DNA of 40,599 nt from Pseudomonadota bacterium (GCA_002862405.1 PKCZ01000037.1:1-40599); one strand, 5' to 3'. Shown: positions 15,896 through 27,876, numbered from the stretch's first letter. Numbers and translations: made by a program. Notes: generated by a model from the letters alone, not told the origin.

Positions 15896-16763
15896 CAAGC
15901 TGTCCTGTCGCGAAGAACCGGGTCAACAGCCTAGCCAGCGATTCAACCTCACCCTCCATGTGGAAATGGTGAGGGCCTGGGACGGTCAGTTGATGGAAGT
16001 GCGGTGCAAAATTCGCGATGCCGGCAATTCTTTGCTGCGCTTCGTCACTCGTGAAGAAACCCGTAGCTCCCGAGATCGCAGCCACCGGAAAGTTCATCGC
16101 CCGATAGAGCGAGTCTGATGTTTCCTCTGACATCTTGATGGTGCTGCTACCAAAGAGCTTAGGGTCGCTCAACAGAAGCCACCCCTCGTCAACACGGCGC
16201 AGTGCCCGCGGTACCAACACCTCGGCGTTCTCACGCGTGAAACCGTATCGCGAGCGTGAATCAATGAACTGCTCTACCGACTCAAAAATACGGGGTGGTC
16301 GCGCCATGTACTTTGTCCGTTCAGTCAGCGACGTACGAAAAAGTTCAGCCCCGTCATCGTTTTCAAATGAGCGTGAAATCATGCCATCCAGCATGGTGAG
16401 ACTGAGGCACCGCTCGTTTAAGGCCACCGCCAACATGCCTGCTACCGCGGCGCCACGACTGTGACCGACAATATGCGCTCCAGAGACGCCCAGCTGATCG
16501 ATGACTGCCACCAGCTGGGGGATGTCATCCCAAATGTGGTAGTTCGCATCTGCAGATCGGTGACTACTTAGGCCATGACCCGACAGGTCGATCGATATCA
16601 CTCGGTAGTGGGTAAGGAGGGGCGCCAGCACCGCAAAACTGAGCGCATTGTCCAGCCATCCGTGGATCGCAAAAACTAAGGGTTTTCCCGCATCACCCCA
16701 CGCCAATCCTCGGTAGGTCAGTCCGTCGGTTTCAAACACAACGTCAGTTGGCTGGTCAGTCAC
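15867..16763 (-). CDS. Alpha/beta-fold hydrolase
   Basis: The predicted 298-aa cytoplasmic hydrolase has the motif order [24 protein letters not shown], nucleophile elbow [11 protein letters not shown] and a C-terminal GPHHFHMEG supplying the histidine. The start is a GTG at 16763 that overlaps the sixA stop (GTGA), with GAGGGA upstream. A longer frame starting at 16883 would read through sixA and gives an Arg-rich, non-family N-terminus, so it is rejected. It is the third gene of htpG-sixA-hydrolase. The substrate is unknown; these proteins resemble general serine esterases. Its 3' end overlaps the folE remnant on the opposite strand. Confidence 0.85.
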   Translation of the reverse strand: MTDQPTDVVFETDGLTYRGLAWGDAGKPLVFAIHGWLDNALSFAVLAPLLTHYRVISIDLSGHGLSSHRSADANYHIWDDIPQLVAVIDQLGVSGAHIVGHSRGAAVAGMLAVALNERCLSLTMLDGMISRSFENDDGAELFRTSLTERTKYMARPPRIFESVEQFIDSRSRYGFTRENAEVLVPRALRRVDEGWLLLSDPKLFGSSTIKMSEETSDSLYRAMNFPVAAISGATGFFTSDEAQQRIAGIANFAPHFHQLTVPGPHHFHMEGEVESLARLLTRFFATGQLVTDLLEQAS

Positions 16764-17233
16764 TGCAGGTATCCCTCGGGTGCGTGATACAGAAGCTCGC
16801 CCCCGCCGCGGCGCGGCGCGTTTAGTTCGATGATGGCAAAACCACCGGGCGAGAGGCTGGTATGCGCTGCGGTGTCGCACCATACATCAATTAATTGAGA
16901 AAGATAGGGCTGATGCCCAACGACCAACTGGTGTCCGGATTCTTCCGAGAGGTAGTCACCTGATACGTAATTGGTTTGACCTGGCGCCAATAGCTCTCGC
17001 GAAAGCACCTCTGAAAGGCTCAACTCGCTAGCAATCAGACTGGCTGTCTGCTTCGTTCTGACATAGGGACTATGAGTACATACAATCGGCCTACCAAGCC
17101 CTCGTTGCTGACACAGCGACCGGTAGAAGCCCACCGTCGCCCGCACATGTTGGACTCCCCGCTCAGTTAACGGCCGCTGAGAATCCGGGCGGCTATAAGC
17201 CGCCTCACCATGGCGCCACAGCGTGAGGAGCAC
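16760..17233 (-). CDS. sixA: Phosphohistidine phosphatase SixA
   Basis: This 157-aa histidine-phosphatase-superfamily protein begins LTLWRHGEA (3-11), with the catalytic histidine in RHG, and carries the second conserved histidine in LVVGHQPYLSQL. SixA removes phosphate from histidine-phosphorylated proteins; in E. coli the nitrogen phosphotransferase protein NPr is the established target. It starts with GTG at 17233, a single base after the htpG stop, and overlaps the next gene by 4 nt. It therefore depends on htpG transcription and may be heat-inducible here. Confidence 0.9.
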   Translation of the reverse strand: MLLTLWRHGEAAYSRPDSQRPLTERGVQHVRATVGFYRSLCQQRGLGRPIVCTHSPYVRTKQTASLIASELSLSEVLSRELLAPGQTNYVSGDYLSEESGHQLVVGHQPYLSQLIDVWCDTAAHTSLSPGGFAIIELNAPRRGGGELLYHAPEGYLQ

Positions 17234-17234
17234 G

Positions 17235-19136
17235 CTAGGCGCTCATCTCAACCAGCAGTTTGTTCATGCGAGCCACGTAGCTCGCGGGGTCATCTAACTG
17301 GGAACCCTGAGCCAGCGTAGCTTGGTCAAGCAGAATTAGCGCGAGATCGGCGAAGCGATCTTCATCCTGCTCTCCATCCATTCGCTTAACCAGTCCATGG
17401 GATGTATTGACCTCGAGAATCGGCTCGCTAATAGGCAATTCCTGACCTGCCGCTTCGAGAATGCGGCGCATCTGTGCGCCGAGCTCATGCTCGCCCACGA
17501 CGAGACAGGCCGGTGAGTCGGTCAGCCTGAGCGTAGGACGAACTTCACTGACACGACCGTCAAGGGCGCCTTTCAACCGCTCTAACAGTCCCTCGTTCTC
17601 GGTTTTCGCCAACTCTAACTCGGCTTTTTCCTCTTCGGTGCTCCCGCCGAGGTCCAGTTCACCTTTAGCAATGTCCTTCAGCGCCTTTCCGTCGAACTCG
17701 TTTAGGTGCCCCATCAACCAATCATCAATACGGTCGGATAACAGCAGTACTTCAATGCCTTTCTTACGGAATACCTCAATGTGTGGGCTATTTTTCGCGG
17801 TTAAATGGTTATCAGCGACCACATAATAAATGGCATCCTGACCGTCTTGCATGCGTTCAACGTATTGCTTTAAGGAGACATTCTGTGTCGACTCATCGGT
17901 GTGTGTCGATGCAAATCGCATGAGATCTGCAATCTTTTCCCGATTCGCAAAGTCCTCTCCCGGACCCTCTTTCAGCACATTGCCAAAGACATCCCAGAAC
18001 GACTGATACTTTTCTTCATCCGACTTTGCCAGCTTGCTCAACATGTCAAGGACACGCTTCGTGACCGCGTTCCGCAACGAGTCCACCTGCGAACTCTGCT
18101 GCAAAATTTCCCGAGAAATATTGAGCGGTAAGTCCTGCGAATCCAAAACGCCCTTCACGAAACGCAGATAGAGCGGCAAAAACTGCTCTGCATCGTCCAT
18201 AATGAAGGTTCGCTGAATATAGAGCTTAAGACCACGCGCACCCTCCCGGTTCCACAGATCGAACGGTGCCTGACTCGGGATGTACAGTAACGAGGTGTAA
18301 TCGAGCTTGCCTTCAACCCGGTTATGGCTCCAGCTCAGTGGATCCTGGTAGTCGCTGGAAACGTGACGGTAGAACTCCTTGTATTCATCATCACTCACAT
18401 CGGACCGGCTGCGCGTCCACATCGCTTTGGCTTCGTTAATGCGCTCCCACTGAGGCTCGGGCGTGTCTGATTCTGTGTCATCATCCTCACTCTTGGGCAT
18501 CACTTGCTCAAGCATCACTACAGGCACAGAAATGTGGTCGGAGTATTTTTTAATGACACTTCTGACTCGCCAAGGCGACGCAAACTCTTCTGAATCGCTA
18601 TTCAGATGGAGCACAACCGTGGTACCCGGTGCATCTCGCTCCGCCTCGTCGATATCGAATTCGTCCTCACCTGTGGACTCCCAGCGTGTGGCCGAAGGCT
18701 CTCCCGCTTTTCGTGAGATAACCTCAACTCGTTCGGCAACAATGAAGGAAGAATAAAAACCGACACCAAACTGACCGATCAGTTGGCTGTCTTTCTGCTG
18801 ATCACCACTAAGCTGCTCCATGAACGCAGCGGTTCCCGATTTCGCTATCGTGCCGAGGTTATCGATAATATCGTCGCGCGACATGCCAATGCCGTTGTCG
18901 CTGATTGATAAGGTCTTGGCTGTCTCATCAACATCGACACGAATTTCATAGCCCTCGCCGCCCACATCAAGAGCGCTGTCTTCGATAGCTGCAAACCGTC
19001 TCTTGTCAATGGCATCCGACGCGTTCGAAATAAGCTCTCGAAGGAAAATCTCGCGGTTGGAATAAAGCGAGTGAATCATCAACTGAAGCAGTCGCTTTGC
19101 TTCGGTCTGAAATCCCATAGTTTGCTTTAAAGACAT
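17235..19136 (-). CDS. htpG: Molecular chaperone HtpG (bacterial Hsp90)
   Basis: The 633-aa protein is full-length bacterial Hsp90. The GHKL ATPase motifs are [15 protein letters not shown] (34-48), [12 protein letters not shown], and the lid/glycine-rich [10 protein letters not shown]. The middle domain contains [14 protein letters not shown] and [13 protein letters not shown], and the C-terminal dimerisation domain reaches the end. HtpG remodels client proteins, often with DnaK. CAGGAG stands 6 nt before ATG 19136, and a near-consensus heat-shock promoter lies at 19168-19196. sixA and a hydrolase gene follow with 1-bp and overlapping junctions. Confidence 0.98.
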   Translation of the reverse strand: MSLKQTMGFQTEAKRLLQLMIHSLYSNREIFLRELISNASDAIDKRRFAAIEDSALDVGGEGYEIRVDVDETAKTLSISDNGIGMSRDDIIDNLGTIAKSGTAAFMEQLSGDQQKDSQLIGQFGVGFYSSFIVAERVEVISRKAGEPSATRWESTGEDEFDIDEAERDAPGTTVVLHLNSDSEEFASPWRVRSVIKKYSDHISVPVVMLEQVMPKSEDDDTESDTPEPQWERINEAKAMWTRSRSDVSDDEYKEFYRHVSSDYQDPLSWSHNRVEGKLDYTSLLYIPSQAPFDLWNREGARGLKLYIQRTFIMDDAEQFLPLYLRFVKGVLDSQDLPLNISREILQQSSQVDSLRNAVTKRVLDMLSKLAKSDEEKYQSFWDVFGNVLKEGPGEDFANREKIADLMRFASTHTDESTQNVSLKQYVERMQDGQDAIYYVVADNHLTAKNSPHIEVFRKKGIEVLLLSDRIDDWLMGHLNEFDGKALKDIAKGELDLGGSTEEEKAELELAKTENEGLLERLKGALDGRVSEVRPTLRLTDSPACLVVGEHELGAQMRRILEAAGQELPISEPILEVNTSHGLVKRMDGEQDEDRFADLALILLDQATLAQGSQLDDPASYVARMNKLLVEMSA

Positions 19137-19167
19137 TATCGGCTCCTGTCATTTGTTTATGATCAGC

Positions 19168-19196
19168 AGATGGGGTGAAAGCCTTTTGATTTCAAG
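19168..19196 (-). promoter_or_regulatory. Sigma-32 heat-shock promoter of htpG
   Basis: On the minus strand CTTGAAA (19190-19196) and CCCCATCT (19168-19175) are separated by 14 bp. This matches the heat-shock consensus CTTGAAA-N(11-16)-CCCATnT exactly. The predicted start is about 25 nt upstream of the htpG ATG. It begins shortly after the sucD terminator, so htpG is isolated from the TCA operon. Confidence 0.88.
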
Positions 19197-19229
19197 CGCT
19201 GCCGTTAAAAAAATCCTACTTGGGGGCAT

Positions 19230-19254
19230 AAAAAAGCCCGCAATAGCGGCTTTT
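19230..19254 (-). terminator. Terminator of the suc operon (after sucD)
   Basis: The minus-strand hairpin AAAAGCCGC / GCGGGCTTTT with a TATT loop and one bulged G is followed by a T run (plus-strand A run 19230-19235). It lies 22 bp after the sucD stop. Confidence 0.85.
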
Positions 19255-19275
19255 AGAACAGCAGGTAAAAAAACC

Positions 19276-20148
19276 CTACCAACCGGTGATCTCAGCCATT
19301 GCAGTACCGATATCGGCGAGCGAGCGAACGGTCCGTACGCCAGCATCCTCAAGCGCTGCAAACTTCTCATCCGCAGTGCCCTTACCACCCGAGATAATCG
19401 CACCGGCGTGTCCCATGCGCTTCCCTTTTGGTGCCGTAACACCTGCGATGTACGACACGACGGGCTTGGTCACGTTGTCTTTGATGAATGCCGCCGCTTC
19501 TTCCTCGGCAGAACCACCGATCTCGCCAATCATGACAATCGATTCAGTCGCGTCATCTTCCTGGAACAGGGCTAAGATATCGATGAAATTAGACCCAGGA
19601 ATCGGATCGCCGCCAATACCGACACACGTTGACTGCCCAAAGCCAGCATCGGTGGTTTGCTTCACTGCCTCGTAGGTCAACGTACCCGATCGAGACACGA
19701 TGCCGACTCGGCCTGGAAGGTGAATATGGCCCGGCATGATGCCTATCTTGCACTCCCCTGGCGTGATAACACCGGGACAGTTGGGTCCAATCAGTCGAGC
19801 ACCCAGCTCGTCACAACGCACTTTTGCACCCAACATATCCAGCGTGGGAATACCTTCGGTGATGCAGACAATCAATTCGATGCCCGCGTTAGCGGCTTCG
19901 AGTATTGAGTCTTTGCAGAACGGTGCTGGAACATAAATTACGGAAGCGTTGGCGCCCGTCTGTGATACAGCATCACTCACGGTGTCGAAGACAGGCAGTC
20001 CGAGATGCTCTTGTCCGCCCTTTCCGGGTGTTACACCACACACCATTTGGGTGCCATAGGCAATTGCCTGCTCTGAGTGGAATGTACCCTGTGAGCCCGT
20101 GAAACCCTGACAAATAACACGGGTATCTTTGTTAATAAGAATGCTCAT
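19276..20148 (-). CDS. sucD: Succinyl-CoA synthetase alpha subunit SucD
   Basis: SucD forms the CoA-binding half of succinyl-CoA synthetase, which converts succinyl-CoA to succinate with NTP formation. The 290-aa sequence has the N-terminal CoA-binding [28 protein letters not shown], and the active-site loop [16 protein letters not shown] with the histidine that is phosphorylated. Its ATG overlaps the sucC stop (ATGA). It is the last gene of the block and is followed by a hairpin terminator. Confidence 0.99.
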   Translation of the reverse strand: MSILINKDTRVICQGFTGSQGTFHSEQAIAYGTQMVCGVTPGKGGQEHLGLPVFDTVSDAVSQTGANASVIYVPAPFCKDSILEAANAGIELIVCITEGIPTLDMLGAKVRCDELGARLIGPNCPGVITPGECKIGIMPGHIHLPGRVGIVSRSGTLTYEAVKQTTDAGFGQSTCVGIGGDPIPGSNFIDILALFQEDDATESIVMIGEIGGSAEEEAAAFIKDNVTKPVVSYIAGVTAPKGKRMGHAGAIISGGKGTADEKFAALEDAGVRTVRSLADIGTAMAEITGW

Positions 20149-21314
20149 GCAGCACCTCCAGCAGCAGCAACCACCTGCTGAGCCGCATCGGTGAGGCTCG
20201 TAGCTGCAATAATGTTGAGACCGCTCTCGGCGAGCACCTCTCTTCCAAGTTCAGCGTTATTGCCCTCAAGCCTCACAACGACAGGGACTTCAACACCGAC
20301 CTCGTTGACCGCACCGATAACACCTTCGGCAATGAGATCACAGCGAACGATGCCACCAAAGATGTTGATGAGTACCGCTTGCACGTTTTCATCACTCAAA
20401 ATGATCTTGAATGCCTCAGTAACACGCTCTTTAGTTGCACCGCCACCCACGTCAAGGAAGTTTGCGGGCTGACCACCGTGCAACTTAACAATATCCATCG
20501 TGCCCATGGCGAGGCCCGCACCATTGACCATGCAGCCAATATTGCCCTCAAGCGCTACGTAGTTGAGTTCCCAAGCGGCGGCAGCTGCTTCACGCTCATC
20601 TTCCTGAGACGGATCATGCATCCCCTGAAGGTCTTTGTGCCGATACAAGGCATTAGAGTCGACCACAACCTTGGCGTCGAGACAGTGAAGGTTTCCCTCA
20701 TCGGTAATTACCAAAGGGTTAACCTCGATCAACGCGAGATCCTTCTCTTTAAACAAGTTAGCTAAGCCATTAAAAATATGAACAAACTGCTTAATTTGCT
20801 GGTCCTTCAGACCCAGCTTGAACGCCAGCTCTCTACCTTGGTATGGCTGGGGTCCTACCAGCGGATCGATAGTAGCTTTGAGGATTTTTTCAGGCGTTTC
20901 TTCAGCCACTTTTTCGATTTCAACGCCACCTTCTGTCGACGCCATGAAGACAATGCGACGAGTCGAACGATCAACAACCGCGCCCAAGTAAAGCTCATCA
21001 GCGATATCAGTGCAGGTCTCCACCAAAATCTTGGAAACTGGCTGCCCATTGGCATCAGTCTGATAGGTGACCAAGTTTTTACCCAGCCAGCTCTCCGCAA
21101 AAGCGCGCGCCTCAGCCGGTGAGTCAACAAGTTTGACGCCACCTGCTTTTCCACGTCCGCCGGCGTGAACCTGGGCCTTTACAACCCATTTGTCGCCCCC
21201 AATTGCCTTTGCAGCCGCTTCGGCAGCGTCAGGCGTACCGACAGCCTGACCAACAGATACGGGCAACCCATATTCTGCGAACAGCGCCTTGCCCTGATAT
21301 TCGTGCAAGTTCAT
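20145..21314 (-). CDS. sucC: Succinyl-CoA synthetase beta subunit SucC
   Basis: SucC is the ATP-grasp subunit that binds nucleotide and succinate. The 389-aa length is typical. Clear blocks are [48 protein letters not shown] and [20 protein letters not shown] lies 4 nt before the ATG. It is coupled to sucD by a 4-nt overlap and separated from lpd by 82 bp that contain a stem-loop. Confidence 0.99.
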   Translation of the reverse strand: MNLHEYQGKALFAEYGLPVSVGQAVGTPDAAEAAAKAIGGDKWVVKAQVHAGGRGKAGGVKLVDSPAEARAFAESWLGKNLVTYQTDANGQPVSKILVETCTDIADELYLGAVVDRSTRRIVFMASTEGGVEIEKVAEETPEKILKATIDPLVGPQPYQGRELAFKLGLKDQQIKQFVHIFNGLANLFKEKDLALIEVNPLVITDEGNLHCLDAKVVVDSNALYRHKDLQGMHDPSQEDEREAAAAAWELNYVALEGNIGCMVNGAGLAMGTMDIVKLHGGQPANFLDVGGGATKERVTEAFKIILSDENVQAVLINIFGGIVRCDLIAEGVIGAVNEVGVEVPVVVRLEGNNAELGREVLAESGLNIIAATSLTDAAQQVVAAAGGAA

Positions 21315-21362
21315 ACATCCCCCTTTATGAGTTTACGAGGACTGCGCTCAGCACAGCCTCGA

Positions 21363-21384
21363 CCCCGATCCTCGCAAATCGGGG
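21363..21384 (-). other. Intercistronic stem-loop between lpd and sucC
   Basis: CCCCGAT and ATCGGGG form a 7-bp GC-rich stem with an 8-nt loop in the 82-bp gap. No T tract follows on the minus strand, so it is not a standard terminator. It may stabilise or process the long suc mRNA and let sucCD expression differ from sucAB-lpd; this is inference. Confidence 0.5.
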
Positions 21385-21396
21385 ATTTGAAGTTTG

Positions 21397-22848
<1,452 letters not shown>

Positions 22849-24072
22849 TTACAGCTGGAGCAAGATGCGTGATGGATCCTCTATTAACTCCTTCACCGTC
22901 ACCAAGAACTGAACGGCTGTTTTACCGTCGATGAGACGATGATCGTAGGAGAGCGCGAGATACATCATTGGGCGAATAACAACCTCTCCATCGACTGCAA
23001 CGGGACGATCTTTGATCGTGTGCATCCCAAGAATCGCTGTTTGAGGCGGATTGAGAATGGGTGTGGACAGCAGAGAGCCAAAAACACCACCATTCGATAC
23101 GGTGAAGGTCCCACCTATCATTTCATCGATCGTTAGCTTCTTATCGCGCGCCTTCAGGCCCAAGTCCCGAATCGCAGCTTCGACATCGGCAATGCTCATA
23201 AAGTCAGCATCACGTAAGACAGGTACTACGAGACCGTCCTCCGTTGAAACGGCTACACCGATATCTTGATACCCGTGGTAGACCACATCGTTACCGTCGA
23301 TCGATGCGTTAACCTCTGGGAAACGCTTTAGCGCTTCACAACAGGCTCTGACGAAAAAGCCCATGAAGCCAAGACGGGTCCCGTTGTGTGTCTTTTCAAA
23401 CTGATCTTTATATTGAGAACGCAATCGCATTAATGGCGCCATATCCACTTCGTTAAAAGTTGTCAGCATGGCGGTTTGCTGTGTTGCGGACAGCAAACGC
23501 TCAGCAATGCGCGCCCGCATTCGTGTCATTGGAACACGCCGCTCAATGCGCTCACTCGTGGGCCCTTGTAAATCGGCACTGGCCGCAGATGCTGCCGTCG
23601 CCGCGGATTGCGGTGCAGGCTGGGGTGCTGGTGCGGGCGCGGGGGCTTGTTCAGCCATATGAGCCAACACATCTTCCTTGTTGATTCGTCCGTCTTTTCC
23701 AGTTCCCTTGATCGCGCTGGCATCCAGCCCATGCTCTTCAACCAGCTGACGTGCCGCTGGTCCCATAGGCAAAACCACCTCGACTTTTTTTACCGTAGCG
23801 GATGTGGACGACGCCTCAAGTGATTCTGTTGCCTCGCCCGGCGTTAACTCGGCAAGGAGTGCCTCGCTTTCAATGGTGTTTCCAACATCGACTAAGATTC
23901 GATCGAGCCGACCTGCCTCGGGGGCAACCACTTCCATTACGACTTTGTCGGTCTCGATTTCAACCAACAACTCATCTCGCTGAACAAAATCGCCTTCCTG
24001 CTTGTGCCATAGAGATACTTCTCCATCAGCCACTGATTCAGGAAATGCCGGCGCTTTGATTTCTATTTTCAT
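22849..24072 (-). CDS. sucB: 2-oxoglutarate dehydrogenase E2, dihydrolipoyl succinyltransferase
   Basis: SucB transfers succinyl groups to CoA. The 407-aa protein has one lipoyl domain with the lipoylated lysine in [11 protein letters not shown] (Lys43), a peripheral subunit-binding domain ([20 protein letters not shown]) and an Ala/Pro/Gln-rich linker around 143-168. The catalytic acyltransferase domain ends in the active-site [10 protein letters not shown]. The single lipoyl domain and [15 protein letters not shown] favour succinyl- over acetyltransferase. It lies 15 bp upstream of lpd and 36 bp after sucA. Confidence 0.98.
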   Translation of the reverse strand: MKIEIKAPAFPESVADGEVSLWHKQEGDFVQRDELLVEIETDKVVMEVVAPEAGRLDRILVDVGNTIESEALLAELTPGEATESLEASSTSATVKKVEVVLPMGPAARQLVEEHGLDASAIKGTGKDGRINKEDVLAHMAEQAPAPAPAPQPAPQSAATAASAASADLQGPTSERIERRVPMTRMRARIAERLLSATQQTAMLTTFNEVDMAPLMRLRSQYKDQFEKTHNGTRLGFMGFFVRACCEALKRFPEVNASIDGNDVVYHGYQDIGVAVSTEDGLVVPVLRDADFMSIADVEAAIRDLGLKARDKKLTIDEMIGGTFTVSNGGVFGSLLSTPILNPPQTAILGMHTIKDRPVAVDGEVVIRPMMYLALSYDHRLIDGKTAVQFLVTVKELIEDPSRILLQL

Positions 24073-24108
24073 GATAATCGTCCGTTTTACTGCGTCTTAT
24101 TCAGCTCT

Positions 24109-26958
24109 TCACCCCAGAGCCGCTGAAATAAATGTGTCTTGTTCTTGCACGTGCAAAGCGGTGTAGCCTGCGGAAACAGATGCCGACGGGGCTCGTCCGA
24201 CATAGCGGAGCTCCGCACCAAACATCGCCAGTGAGACCAGCCGCCGCATGGCATCCTGGATCGAGTACCACGCCCCCTGATTCATGGGTTCTTCCTGACA
24301 CCACACGACGCTCGCTTCTCTTGGATAGGTGCCCAGAATTTTCTTCAATTGTGCCTCGGGCAATGGGTAGAGCTGCTCAACCCGAATAAGAGCAACATGA
24401 TCTGCACCACGATCGTCCCGAGCTGCGTCAAGGTCGAAGTAGACCTTGCCTGAGCATAAGACAACCCGCGTTACCGCTGTCTCATCAGTGACGTGAGGGT
24501 CATCGATCACAGGCTGGAATTGACCATTAGCAAGCTCATCCAGCGTGGACACCGCACTTTTGTGTCGCAACAAACTCTTCGGCGACATAACGATCAATGG
24601 CTTGCGCAGCGGCCTTACGGCTTGACGACGCAACATGTGGAACACCTGTGCCGGTGTGCTCGGGACACAGACCTGAATGTTCTCTTGTGCCGACAACTGA
24701 AGGTAACGCTCGAGACGTGCAGATGAGTGCTCCGGGCCTTGCCCCTCGTAACCGTGCGGCAACAACATGGTTAATCCACACAAGCGAGCCCACTTGTATT
24801 CACCGCTAGTAATGAACTGATCAATAACGACCTGGGCACCGTTGGCAAAGTCACCAAACTGAGCCTCCCAAATGACCAAGCCCGTAGGTGACGTCGTGGC
24901 GTATCCGTATTCAAAGGCCAGCACTGCCTCTTCCGACAGAAGCGAGTCGTAAATATTGAACTCAGCTTGCTGCTCAGAGAGGTGCTGCAGCGGAATGTAC
25001 GCCTCATGTTTGTTCTGCGCGTGTAAGACCACGTGTCTGTGGGAGAAAGTGCCTCGTCCGACATCCTGTCCTGTCATTCTGACGGGGTACCCGTCAGCCA
25101 GCAGTGTGGCGTAGGCCATGTTCTCGGCGAAGCCCCAGTTAATTTCGAGCGCGCCTGCCGCCATTTTTCCGCGATCCTCGAGCAACTTTTTGACCTGACG
25201 CTGAAGGGCAAATCCATCCGGTATCGTGCCCATGACTTCGGCTAGCTCGCGCAGACGCGATGTGTCGATTGAGGTATCACAGGCCATATCCCAGCTGTGA
25301 CCCAAATACGGCTTCCAGTCGACAAACAAATTCGTGTTGGGTTCCATCACGAGCTGCGTTACCAGGGGCTCCCCACGATCGAGCGATTCTCGGTAACGCT
25401 CCATCAATGCCGCGTCTTCTTCGGCCGTTAGAACGTCCTCGCTAATCAAGCGCTGCGCGTATAGATCACGCGTGGAGGCATGCTGCTTAATGGTCGCATA
25501 CATCATCGGCTGTGTTACGGACGGCTCGTCAGCTTCGTTGTGCCCGCGACGTCGGTAACAGACGAGGTCAATGACGACGTCTTTCTTGAACTGATTACGG
25601 TAGTCGACAGCCAGCTGAGTCACAAAAACAACCGCTTCAGGGTCATCCCCGTTAACGTGGAATATAGGCGCCTGAACCATCTTCGCGATGTCAGTGCAGT
25701 ACTCCGTTGAGCGCGCATCTTCCTGCCGGCTGGTGGTAAACCCAACCTGATTGTTAATCACAATGTGCAAAGTGCCGCCGGTCTTATACCCGCGGGTCTG
25801 GGACATTTGGAAGGTCTCCATGACAACACCTTGACCTGCGAATGCCGCATCGCCGTGGATCACAATCGGCACAACGGTGTCGCCAGAAGGGTCCTCGCGA
25901 CGGTCCTGTCGCGCTCGCACGGAGCCCTCCACCACAGGTGAGACGATTTCTAGGTGCGACGGGTTAAAGGCCAGCGCGAGGTGTACCTCACCACCTGGCG
26001 TCATAATATTGGACGAAAACCCTTGATGATATTTCACATCGCCTGAGCCAAAGTAAGATGCGCGACCTTCAAACTCGTCAAACAATTCGCTAGGGTTTTT
26101 TCCCAAGATGTTGACTAAGACGTTGAGACGGCCCCGGTGAGCCATCCCGATAACCACTTCTTTGGCACCATAGCCACCAATACGCTGAATCGCCTCGGAC
26201 ATCATCGGAATAAGACTTTCGCCGCCTTCCAAACCAAATCGCTTTGTGCCCGGGTATTTGGATGCGAGGGACTTCTCCAGCCCTTCGGCCTTAATGAGAC
26301 GTCGCAAAATTGAGATTCGGCCTTCCCTTTCGAGGGCGGGCGCTCCACGCACCGACTCCATGCGACTCATAATCCAATGTCGCTCATCTGTGTTCACAAT
26401 GTGCATGAACTCAGCACCAACGGTGTTGCAGTAGGTTTTTTCCAAAGCGGCTCGGATTTCAGCCAGTGAGGCATCGGCTTTACCGATGTAGAGGCTCCCG
26501 ACCTGAAAGACTGTGTCCAGGTCCGCCTCTGACAATTCGTGAAATTCAAGCTCTAAATCGGGCACTGGCGAACGCGGATGGAGAGAAAGAGGGTCTAAGG
26601 TTGCCTTCTGGTGTCCGCGCTGCCGGTAAGCAGAGATCATTTGAACGACGCGAACCTGCTTACGCTCATATTCCGTCGCCTGAGAGTCCTGGCTGCGAGT
26701 CGCCTCGGTCCGCACCCGCATTTTGCTGATACGCGCAAACTGGGCGCGCAAAACAGAGTGCGGTAAATCTCTCAGACTCGCCGTATTCGTCTCAACGCGT
26801 GGTAAACGATCGAAGTAATCGCGCCACTCCGGCGGCACTTCATTTGGATCCTTTAAGTACGCCTCGTACAGGTCCTCTACGTAGGCGGCGTTTCCACCTG
26901 AGAGGTGAGACGTACTTCGCTGCAGCTCCCTGCTGGGTAGGTCTATCGACTTTGCCAT
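24109..26958 (-). CDS. sucA: 2-oxoglutarate dehydrogenase E1 SucA
   Basis: SucA is the thiamine-diphosphate enzyme that decarboxylates 2-oxoglutarate. From ATG 26958 it is 949 aa, close to the E. coli enzyme (933). It starts with the usual GGNAAYVEDLYEAYLKDP used to contact E2. It includes IGMAHRGRLNVL, the ThDP motif HGDAAFAGQG with NNQVGFTTS, and a C-terminal LLPHGYEGQGPEHSSARLER. An in-frame extension to 27090 would add 44 non-family residues and reach into the sdhB terminator, so it is rejected; GGGGGAAG precedes the chosen ATG. No distinct promoter was recognised in the 118 bp between terminator and ATG, although sucA must be expressed from there or by read-through. Confidence 0.98.
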   Translation of the reverse strand: MAKSIDLPSRELQRSTSHLSGGNAAYVEDLYEAYLKDPNEVPPEWRDYFDRLPRVETNTASLRDLPHSVLRAQFARISKMRVRTEATRSQDSQATEYERKQVRVVQMISAYRQRGHQKATLDPLSLHPRSPVPDLELEFHELSEADLDTVFQVGSLYIGKADASLAEIRAALEKTYCNTVGAEFMHIVNTDERHWIMSRMESVRGAPALEREGRISILRRLIKAEGLEKSLASKYPGTKRFGLEGGESLIPMMSEAIQRIGGYGAKEVVIGMAHRGRLNVLVNILGKNPSELFDEFEGRASYFGSGDVKYHQGFSSNIMTPGGEVHLALAFNPSHLEIVSPVVEGSVRARQDRREDPSGDTVVPIVIHGDAAFAGQGVVMETFQMSQTRGYKTGGTLHIVINNQVGFTTSRQEDARSTEYCTDIAKMVQAPIFHVNGDDPEAVVFVTQLAVDYRNQFKKDVVIDLVCYRRRGHNEADEPSVTQPMMYATIKQHASTRDLYAQRLISEDVLTAEEDAALMERYRESLDRGEPLVTQLVMEPNTNLFVDWKPYLGHSWDMACDTSIDTSRLRELAEVMGTIPDGFALQRQVKKLLEDRGKMAAGALEINWGFAENMAYATLLADGYPVRMTGQDVGRGTFSHRHVVLHAQNKHEAYIPLQHLSEQQAEFNIYDSLLSEEAVLAFEYGYATTSPTGLVIWEAQFGDFANGAQVVIDQFITSGEYKWARLCGLTMLLPHGYEGQGPEHSSARLERYLQLSAQENIQVCVPSTPAQVFHMLRRQAVRPLRKPLIVMSPKSLLRHKSAVSTLDELANGQFQPVIDDPHVTDETAVTRVVLCSGKVYFDLDAARDDRGADHVALIRVEQLYPLPEAQLKKILGTYPREASVVWCQEEPMNQGAWYSIQDAMRRLVSLAMFGAELRYVGRAPSASVSAGYTALHVQEQDTFISAALG

Positions 26959-27076
26959 GCACACTTCCCCCGAAGTCATCTGCAGCGACTTATTGTTTGG
27001 TATGTGTCGCTGCATCTGGAGGAATATCTTACTCCCAACGCCGTGGTTTTCCCACGTTTTCAGAGCTTCCAGACAC

Positions 27077-27100
27077 AAAAAACGCCGCAAAAGCGGCGTT
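27077..27100 (-). terminator. Hairpin terminator or attenuator between sdhB and sucA
   Basis: The perfect 8-bp stem AACGCCGC/GCGGCGTT with a TTTT loop is followed by six T residues on the minus strand. It lies about 50 bp after the sdhB stop and 119 bp before sucA, splitting the TCA cluster into sdh and suc transcripts, or allowing partial read-through. Confidence 0.88.
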
Positions 27101-27150
27101 AATTTTACCTAATATTAATACTGGTTATGGGATATATAAGTACACTCAAA

Positions 27151-27858
27151 TCAAGCAGCTCTATTTAAAAGCATCGTACGAATGTGGCCAATGGCACGCG
27201 TAGGATTGAGGCCTTTCGGACAGACGTTTACACAGTTTTGGATACCATGACATCGGAAAACGCTGAAGGGGTCATCTAGCTTTGCCAAACGCTCATCCGT
27301 CGCCTGGTCACGACTATCCGCCAAGAATCGATAGGCCTGTAGCAAACCGGCCGGACCAACAAAACGATCCGGATTCCACCAGAAAGAGGGGCAGCTAGTG
27401 GAGCAGCAAGCACACAGAATGCACTCATAAAGACCATCGAGCTTCGCTCTGTCCTCGGGTGTCTGTAAACGCTCGATTGCTGGCGCTGGTGAATTGTTCT
27501 GCAGATAAGGCTCGATCTTCTCGTACTGCGCGTAGAACAGGCTCATATCGACCACAAGATCTCTCACAACAGGCAAGCCGGGTAACGGGCGAATCACTAG
27601 CTTGTTGTTCTTTACGGCATCGGATAATGGCGTAATGCATGCGAGACCGTTCTTTCCGTTGATATTCAAGCCATCCGAACCACAGACGCCCTCTCGGCAA
27701 CTGCGCCGGTAGGTGACGCTCGCGTCATGCTCGGCTTTGATCATCTCGAGCACATCCAGAACCATTAAATCCTTGCCGCCCGTTTCAACCTCGTACTCCT
27801 GCATCTGCGGAGCCGCATCAGTTTCTGGATTAAAACGGTAAACACTGACCTGCAACAT
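27151..27858 (-). CDS. sdhB: Succinate dehydrogenase iron-sulfur subunit SdhB
   Basis: SdhB carries electrons from the flavoprotein to quinone. The 235-aa subunit shows the [2Fe-2S] site CREGVCGSDG with Cys54 and Cys59 plus Cys74 in GLAC; Asp62 takes the place of a fourth cysteine, as in E. coli SdhB. The [4Fe-4S] and [3Fe-4S] sites are in CILCACCSTSCP and CHGIQNCVNVCPKG. The whole chain is close to the E. coli protein. GAGGAG precedes the ATG. The gene ends the sdhCDAB unit before a hairpin terminator. Confidence 0.99.
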   Translation of the reverse strand: MLQVSVYRFNPETDAAPQMQEYEVETGGKDLMVLDVLEMIKAEHDASVTYRRSCREGVCGSDGLNINGKNGLACITPLSDAVKNNKLVIRPLPGLPVVRDLVVDMSLFYAQYEKIEPYLQNNSPAPAIERLQTPEDRAKLDGLYECILCACCSTSCPSFWWNPDRFVGPAGLLQAYRFLADSRDQATDERLAKLDDPFSVFRCHGIQNCVNVCPKGLNPTRAIGHIRTMLLNRAA

Positions 27859-27876
27859 TAGGTATCTCCTCGCAGA

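Noticed and set aside
16764-16883. N-terminal extension of the alpha/beta hydrolase at 15867-16763
   Set aside because: It would read through sixA in another frame, is Arg/Ser-rich and unlike the family; the GTGA overlap start explains the gene better.
26959-27090. 44-residue extension of SucA
   Set aside because: It lacks family similarity and overlaps the sdhB terminator; ATG 26958 has a ribosome-binding site and gives the expected N-terminus.
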